Shown here one piece after another: positions 14,343 to 17,514 of a stretch of 17,514 nt of DNA. Position 1 is the first letter of the stretch. Every line of letters begins with the position of its first letter. Under the pieces are notes generated by a model, which did not search any database, was not told the DNA's origin, and saw only the letters and a program-made list of their open reading frames with translations. The stretch is from positions 1 to 17,514 of the forward strand of contig JAEEII010000106.1 of assembly GCA_016281295.1 (NCBI GenBank). The letters are read 5' to 3'. The position numbers were made by a program, and so were the translations under genes. The stretch comes from Bacteroidales bacterium (GTDB lineage: Bacteria > Bacteroidota > Bacteroidia > Bacteroidales > F082).

Positions 14343-15368
14343 ATGCAAAACATCGATTGGGGAAATCTTCCATTTGGTTATTATCCAACGAATTACAACG
14401 TCCGCTGCTACTTCAGAAACGGTCAGTGGGGCGAGTTTGAGGTTAGTTCAGAGACCACCATCAACATTCACATGGCGGCCACCTGTCTGCATTATGGTCA
14501 GGAAGCTTTCGAAGGTCTGAAAGCTTTCCGTGGCCAAGATGGCAAGGTGCGTATCTTCCGCATGGATGAGAATGCCAAGCGTTTGCAGTCATCAAGCCGT
14601 GGCATCATGATGGCCGAGTTTCCTATTGAGAAATTCGAAGAAGCTATCGTGAAGTGTGTGAAACTGAATGCTGACTTCATTCCGCCTTATGAGAGTGGTG
14701 CTTCTTTGTACCTCCGTCCTTTGCTGATTGGTACGGGCGCCCGTGTAGGTGTGAAGCCTGCTGACGAGTATCTGTTTTTGGTGTTTGCCACTCCTGTCGG
14801 TCCTTATTTCAAGGGCGGATTCATGGCTAACCCGTATGTCATCACCCGCAAGTATGACCGCGCTGCCCCGCTGGGCACCGGCATCTATAAGGTCGGTGGC
14901 AACTATGCTGCTTCCATGCGTCCTCACGTTGAGGCTTGCCATGGTGGCCAGTATGCCTGCGAGTTCTATCTCGATGCTAAGGAGAAGAAGTATATTGACG
15001 AGGCTGGCGCTGCCAACTTCTTCGGTATCAAGAACGGCACCTACATCACGCCGCTCTCCTCATCCATTCTGCCTTCTATCACCAACAAGAGCTTGATTCA
15101 GATTGCTGAGAGCATTGGTATGAAGGTGGAACGCCGTCCCATCCCTGAAGAAGAATTGACTACTTTCGAGGAAGCTGGTGCATGTGGTACCGCCGCTGTT
15201 ATCAGCCCGATTTCACGTATCGACGATCCCGAGAATGGTAAATCCTATACTTTCGGTGATGGCAAACCTGGTCCTTGGAGCCAGAAACTGTACAACAAGC
15301 TCCGTGGCATCCAGTATGGCACCGAACCGGATGAATTCGGCTGGATCACCATCGTTGAAGGAATCTAA
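14343..15368 (+). CDS. ilvE: Branched-chain amino acid aminotransferase
   Basis: The 341-residue PLP enzyme of fold type IV transfers the amino group between glutamate and the 2-oxo acids of valine, leucine and isoleucine in the cytoplasm. It has the length and layout of the eukaryote-like BCAT group: YGQEAFEGLKAFRG near residue 51, YLRPLLIGTG (123-132), PYFKGGF, and the PLP-binding Lys183 in GTGIYKVGGNYA. The cofactor-binding block IDEAGAANFF (218-227) and the glycine- and threonine-rich GACGTAAVISP follow. It starts 38 bases after the TIR operon. No TAnnTTTG box is visible in that gap, so it may be partly transcribed by read-through or from a promoter I cannot see. It ends at a strong terminator. 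Confidence 0.95.
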   Translation: MQNIDWGNLPFGYYPTNYNVRCYFRNGQWGEFEVSSETTINIHMAATCLHYGQEAFEGLKAFRGQDGKVRIFRMDENAKRLQSSSRGIMMAEFPIEKFEEAIVKCVKLNADFIPPYESGASLYLRPLLIGTGARVGVKPADEYLFLVFATPVGPYFKGGFMANPYVITRKYDRAAPLGTGIYKVGGNYAASMRPHVEACHGGQYACEFYLDAKEKKYIDEAGAANFFGIKNGTYITPLSSSILPSITNKSLIQIAESIGMKVERRPIPEEELTTFEEAGACGTAAVISPISRIDDPENGKSYTFGDGKPGPWSQKLYNKLRGIQYGTEPDEFGWITIVEGI

Positions 15369-15387
15369 TTGGAAATTCCTATCCATC

Positions 15388-15427
15388 AAAAAAAAGAGAT
15401 TGACTGTTGAGTCAATCTCTTTTTTTT
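15388..15427. terminator. Bidirectional rho-independent terminator between ilvE and pyrF
   Basis: Arms GAGATTGACT (15396-15405) and AGTCAATCTC (15410-15419) pair perfectly around a GTTG loop. They are flanked by eight A on the left and eight T on the right, so the hairpin works for both strands. It separates the convergent ilvE and pyrF genes and is the clearest terminator in the window. Confidence 0.95.
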
Positions 15428-15445
15428 GTCATCAGGCTCACGCAC

Positions 15446-16273
15446 TCAAATGATGCCTTTCGCTTTCAAGACGTCTTCCATCTGCTGTTGCAGTTTGTGT
15501 GCTTCTTCAGCTGCCTTGTCGGCGAAATCGAACTTGTTGGAGGCGTAGATGATACCTCTGGAAGAGTTTACCAGCAGTCCGCATTCCTTGCTCAGTCCGA
15601 ATTGAGCCACGGTCTTCAGGTCACCACCTTGGGCTCCGACACCGGGGACAAGGAAGAAATAGTCGGGTAACATCTTGCGAATCTCTCCCAACTTTTCAGG
15701 GTGAGTTGCACCCACCACAAACATCATTTTTTCTGGAGATGCCCAAGTAGTGGCGGTTTGCAGCACTTGTTGATACAACAATCGCTCCCCTGTGTTGAGG
15801 TATTGGAAGTCTTTGGAACCGGCATTGGAGGTCAAGGCCAAGAGGATGACCCATTTGTCCTCGAATCCGAGGAAAGGTTCCACAGAGTCCTTGCCCATAT
15901 AGGGTGCCACTGTGAGAGCGTCAGCTTGCAAGGTGTTAAAGAAGGCCTTGGCGTAGTTGGCCGACGTATTCCCGATATCGCCTCGCTTGGCATCGGCGAT
16001 GATGAAAACCTCAGGATAGTTAACTTTGATGTATTGGATGGTGCGTTCAAGACTCTGCCAGCCTTTGGCTCCATAAACCTCATAAAAAGCGGTGTTGGGC
16101 TTGTATGCCACTGCAAATTCCGCTGTCTTGTTGATGATCTGTTTGTTGAATTCGAAAACAGGATCCTCCATGGCTAACAGGTCTTGTGGAATCTTGTTGA
16201 TGTCAGTGTCCAAACCTACACAGAGGAAAGATTTCTTCTTTTGAATTTGTTCGATGAGTTGTTGTTTGTTCAT
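15446..16273 (-). CDS. pyrF: Orotidine 5'-phosphate decarboxylase
   Basis: The 275-residue enzyme converts OMP to UMP, the last step of de novo pyrimidine synthesis, in the cytoplasm. It belongs to the longer PyrF group (about 270-280 residues). The catalytic segment DAKRGD (94-99, Lys96 central) is intact, and [25 protein letters not shown] and [10 protein letters not shown], with the phosphate-binding NSSRGIIYA near the end, match the family. The ATG at 16273 is only 5 bases after the prfA stop, so it is co-transcribed downstream of prfA. Transcription ends at the shared hairpin 15388-15427. Confidence 0.96.
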   Translation of the reverse strand: MNKQQLIEQIQKKKSFLCVGLDTDINKIPQDLLAMEDPVFEFNKQIINKTAEFAVAYKPNTAFYEVYGAKGWQSLERTIQYIKVNYPEVFIIADAKRGDIGNTSANYAKAFFNTLQADALTVAPYMGKDSVEPFLGFEDKWVILLALTSNAGSKDFQYLNTGERLLYQQVLQTATTWASPEKMMFVVGATHPEKLGEIRKMLPDYFFLVPGVGAQGGDLKTVAQFGLSKECGLLVNSSRGIIYASNKFDFADKAAEEAHKLQQQMEDVLKAKGII

Positions 16274-16278
16274 ATATA

Positions 16279-17385
16279 TTATTGTTCTATATTTTCTTTC
16301 AGTCGTTCAGCGTTTTCGGCCATTTGCAGGCGGTTGATGATTTCGTTCAGGTCGCCATCCATGACGGCGGCGAGGTTATAGACGGTCAAGCCTTCCACGC
16401 GGTGGTCGGTGACACGTCCTTGTGGGTAGTTATAGGTGCGAATCTTGGCTGAACGGTCGCCAGTTGAGACCATGGTCTTACGTTTGGCGGAGATGTCGTT
16501 GATATATTTCTGGTATTCCATGTCGTAGATGCGTGTGCGCAGTCTCGCCAGGGCGCGTTCACGGTTCTTGGGTTGGTCGCGGGTTTCGGTACATTCGATG
16601 AGGATCTCCTGCATCTCGCCCGTGTTGGGGTTCTTCCACATATAACGCAGGCGCACGCCCGACTCCACTTTGTTTACATTCTGGCCGCCAGCACCCGACG
16701 AGCGGAAAGTGTCCCATTTGATTTCGCCTTCGTTGATTTCCACGTCGAATTCCTCAGCTTCAGGCAACACAGCCACCGAGGCGGCGGAAGTGTGGATGCG
16801 CCCTTGTGTTTCAGTCTTCGGAACACGTTGTACACGGTGCACGCCCGACTCGAACTTGAGGATGCCGTAGCAACCATTGCCTGTCACAGTGAAATCGATT
16901 TCTTTGTATCCGCCGCTGGCGCCTTCGCTGACCGAGGTCACTTCGACTTTCCAGCCTTTAGCTTCACAAAATTTGCTGTACATGCGGAATAGGTCACCGG
17001 CAAAGAGGCAGGCCTCGTCGCCGCCCGTACCCGCACGGATTTCCATGATAGCGTTTTTACTGTCCTGTGGGTCTTTGGGAATCATCATCACGCGGATGTC
17101 TTGTTCCAACTGTTCGATGCGTCCTTGGGCGGCTTCTATTTCGTCCACAGCCATCTTCCGCATTTCTTCATCTTTTTCTGTGGCCAGGATTTCCTTGGCT
17201 TCTTCTACGTTGGCTTTCAGAGTCTTGTATTCCTTGAAGGCCATGACGATAGGTTCCAAGTCCTTATAGTCCTTGTTGAGCTTCACGAATCGCTTCATGT
17301 CAGCGGCCACAGCAGGGTCAGCGAGCTGCTCGCCCATTTCCTCCCAGCGGTGCTTTATCGTTTCGAGTTTTGAGGTGATGTCCAT
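16279..17385 (-). CDS. prfA: Peptide chain release factor 1
   Basis: The 368-residue class I release factor recognises UAA and UAG and triggers release of the finished peptide on the ribosome. The N-terminal helical domain (about 1-105) is followed by [16 protein letters not shown], typical of RF1. The codon-recognition tripeptide PxT appears as PKT (189-191) in the [15 protein letters not shown] block, which separates it from RF2 (SPF). The catalytic GGQ lies at 233-235 in [11 protein letters not shown]. The C-terminal domain with [14 protein letters not shown] is complete. The length agrees with the family. It lies 14 bases after the upstream gene's stop and 5 bases before pyrF, making a minus-strand operon. 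The promoter must be beyond the right edge of the window. Confidence 0.97.
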   Translation of the reverse strand: MDITSKLETIKHRWEEMGEQLADPAVAADMKRFVKLNKDYKDLEPIVMAFKEYKTLKANVEEAKEILATEKDEEMRKMAVDEIEAAQGRIEQLEQDIRVMMIPKDPQDSKNAIMEIRAGTGGDEACLFAGDLFRMYSKFCEAKGWKVEVTSVSEGASGGYKEIDFTVTGNGCYGILKFESGVHRVQRVPKTETQGRIHTSAASVAVLPEAEEFDVEINEGEIKWDTFRSSGAGGQNVNKVESGVRLRYMWKNPNTGEMQEILIECTETRDQPKNRERALARLRTRIYDMEYQKYINDISAKRKTMVSTGDRSAKIRTYNYPQGRVTDHRVEGLTVYNLAAVMDGDLNEIINRLQMAENAERLKENIEQ

Positions 17386-17399
17386 GGTATGGAAAGAGG

Positions 17400-17514
17400 T
17401 TATTCTTTTTTCTCTTTCAGTTTGAAAACGGATTCAACGCGCTCTCCGTTGCTGGCTTTGGTGACATAGATGTCTACATCCATAGTTTCTGGGTCGGTGA
17501 CAGCCATAATGTTA
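17400..17514 (-). CDS. C-terminal end of an unidentified gene upstream of prfA (partial)
   Basis: From the right edge the minus strand reads at least 37 codons, ending ...SVFKLKEKKE and TAA (complement of 17400-17402). The frame contains NIMAVTDPETMDVDIYVTKA and continues past the window. A Met in it could be a start of a 35-residue peptide, but a longer gene running in from outside is more likely. In several Bacteroidales purM precedes prfA, yet this tail does not resemble a PurM C-terminus that I know. Too little is visible for a family call. The 14-base gap to prfA indicates one operon. Confidence 0.5.
   Translation of the reverse strand, partial: NIMAVTDPETMDVDIYVTKASNGERVESVFKLKEKKE

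Noticed and set aside
15701..16177. Plus-strand open frame of 158 codons opposite pyrF.
   Set aside because: Shadow of pyrF, whose catalytic motifs are complete on the other strand.
1..17514. tRNA, rRNA or CRISPR array.
   Set aside because: No cloverleaf-like, rRNA-like or regularly spaced repeat-spacer pattern was seen outside the short array at 16-67, which is a direct tandem repeat without spacers.

Overview
The window looks like a chromosomal segment from a member of the Bacteroidales (Bacteroidota). Several signs agree. There are repeated TAnnTTTG (-7) promoter elements just upstream of genes. One large protein carries a type IX secretion (T9SS) C-terminal sorting domain with a YPNP motif. 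There are choice-of-anchor J/cleaved-adhesin modules, BACON domains, a FISUMP-type (Fib_succ_major paralogous) domain and a lipoprotein GH33 sialidase, and prfA is followed by pyrF. The genus cannot be fixed from the sequence. The DNA is of moderate GC content, with a clearly AT-rich island at about 5.7-6.7 kb.

Layout: (1) 1-1199, an Arch_ATPase-type P-loop protein preceded by a 15-bp tandem repeat. (2) 1297-5115, a T9SS-exported adhesin-like protein whose stop codon overlaps the GTG start of an acidic amino acid:cation symporter. (3) 5190-5741, a small, internally deleted insertion-sequence remnant between 12-bp inverted repeats. (4) 5807-6615, an AT-rich, probably acquired two-gene cassette: a HEPN-domain protein and an unrecognised acidic partner with ATGA overlap. 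(5) 6705-7891, a lipoprotein sialidase. (6) 7935-8705 on the minus strand, a FISUMP-domain remnant without visible promoter or signal peptide. (7) 8721-9912, a methyltransferase split into two overlapping frames by an apparent -1 frameshift. (8) 9895-14304, a compact operon with its own promoter: a membrane-anchored TIR-domain protein, a BACON/PEGA-like protein with a probable outer-membrane barrel, and an unrecognised secreted protein. (9) 14343-15368, ilvE, ending in a strong bidirectional terminator. (10) 15446 to the right edge on the minus strand, pyrF, prfA and the 3' end of one more gene, closely packed as an operon.

The most interesting candidates are the TIR operon and the HEPN pair. 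The TIR operon places a cytoplasmic TIR domain on an inner-membrane anchor with a periplasmic helical region. The next two genes encode exported proteins, one probably reaching the outer membrane, so a trans-envelope signalling or defence complex is possible. The HEPN pair has the gene order of a toxin-antitoxin module, but the second protein shows no nucleotidyltransferase motif and the HEPN protein lacks the usual histidine. Both functional readings are inference. The rest of the window is housekeeping (ilvE, pyrF, prfA) or typical Bacteroidales surface biology.
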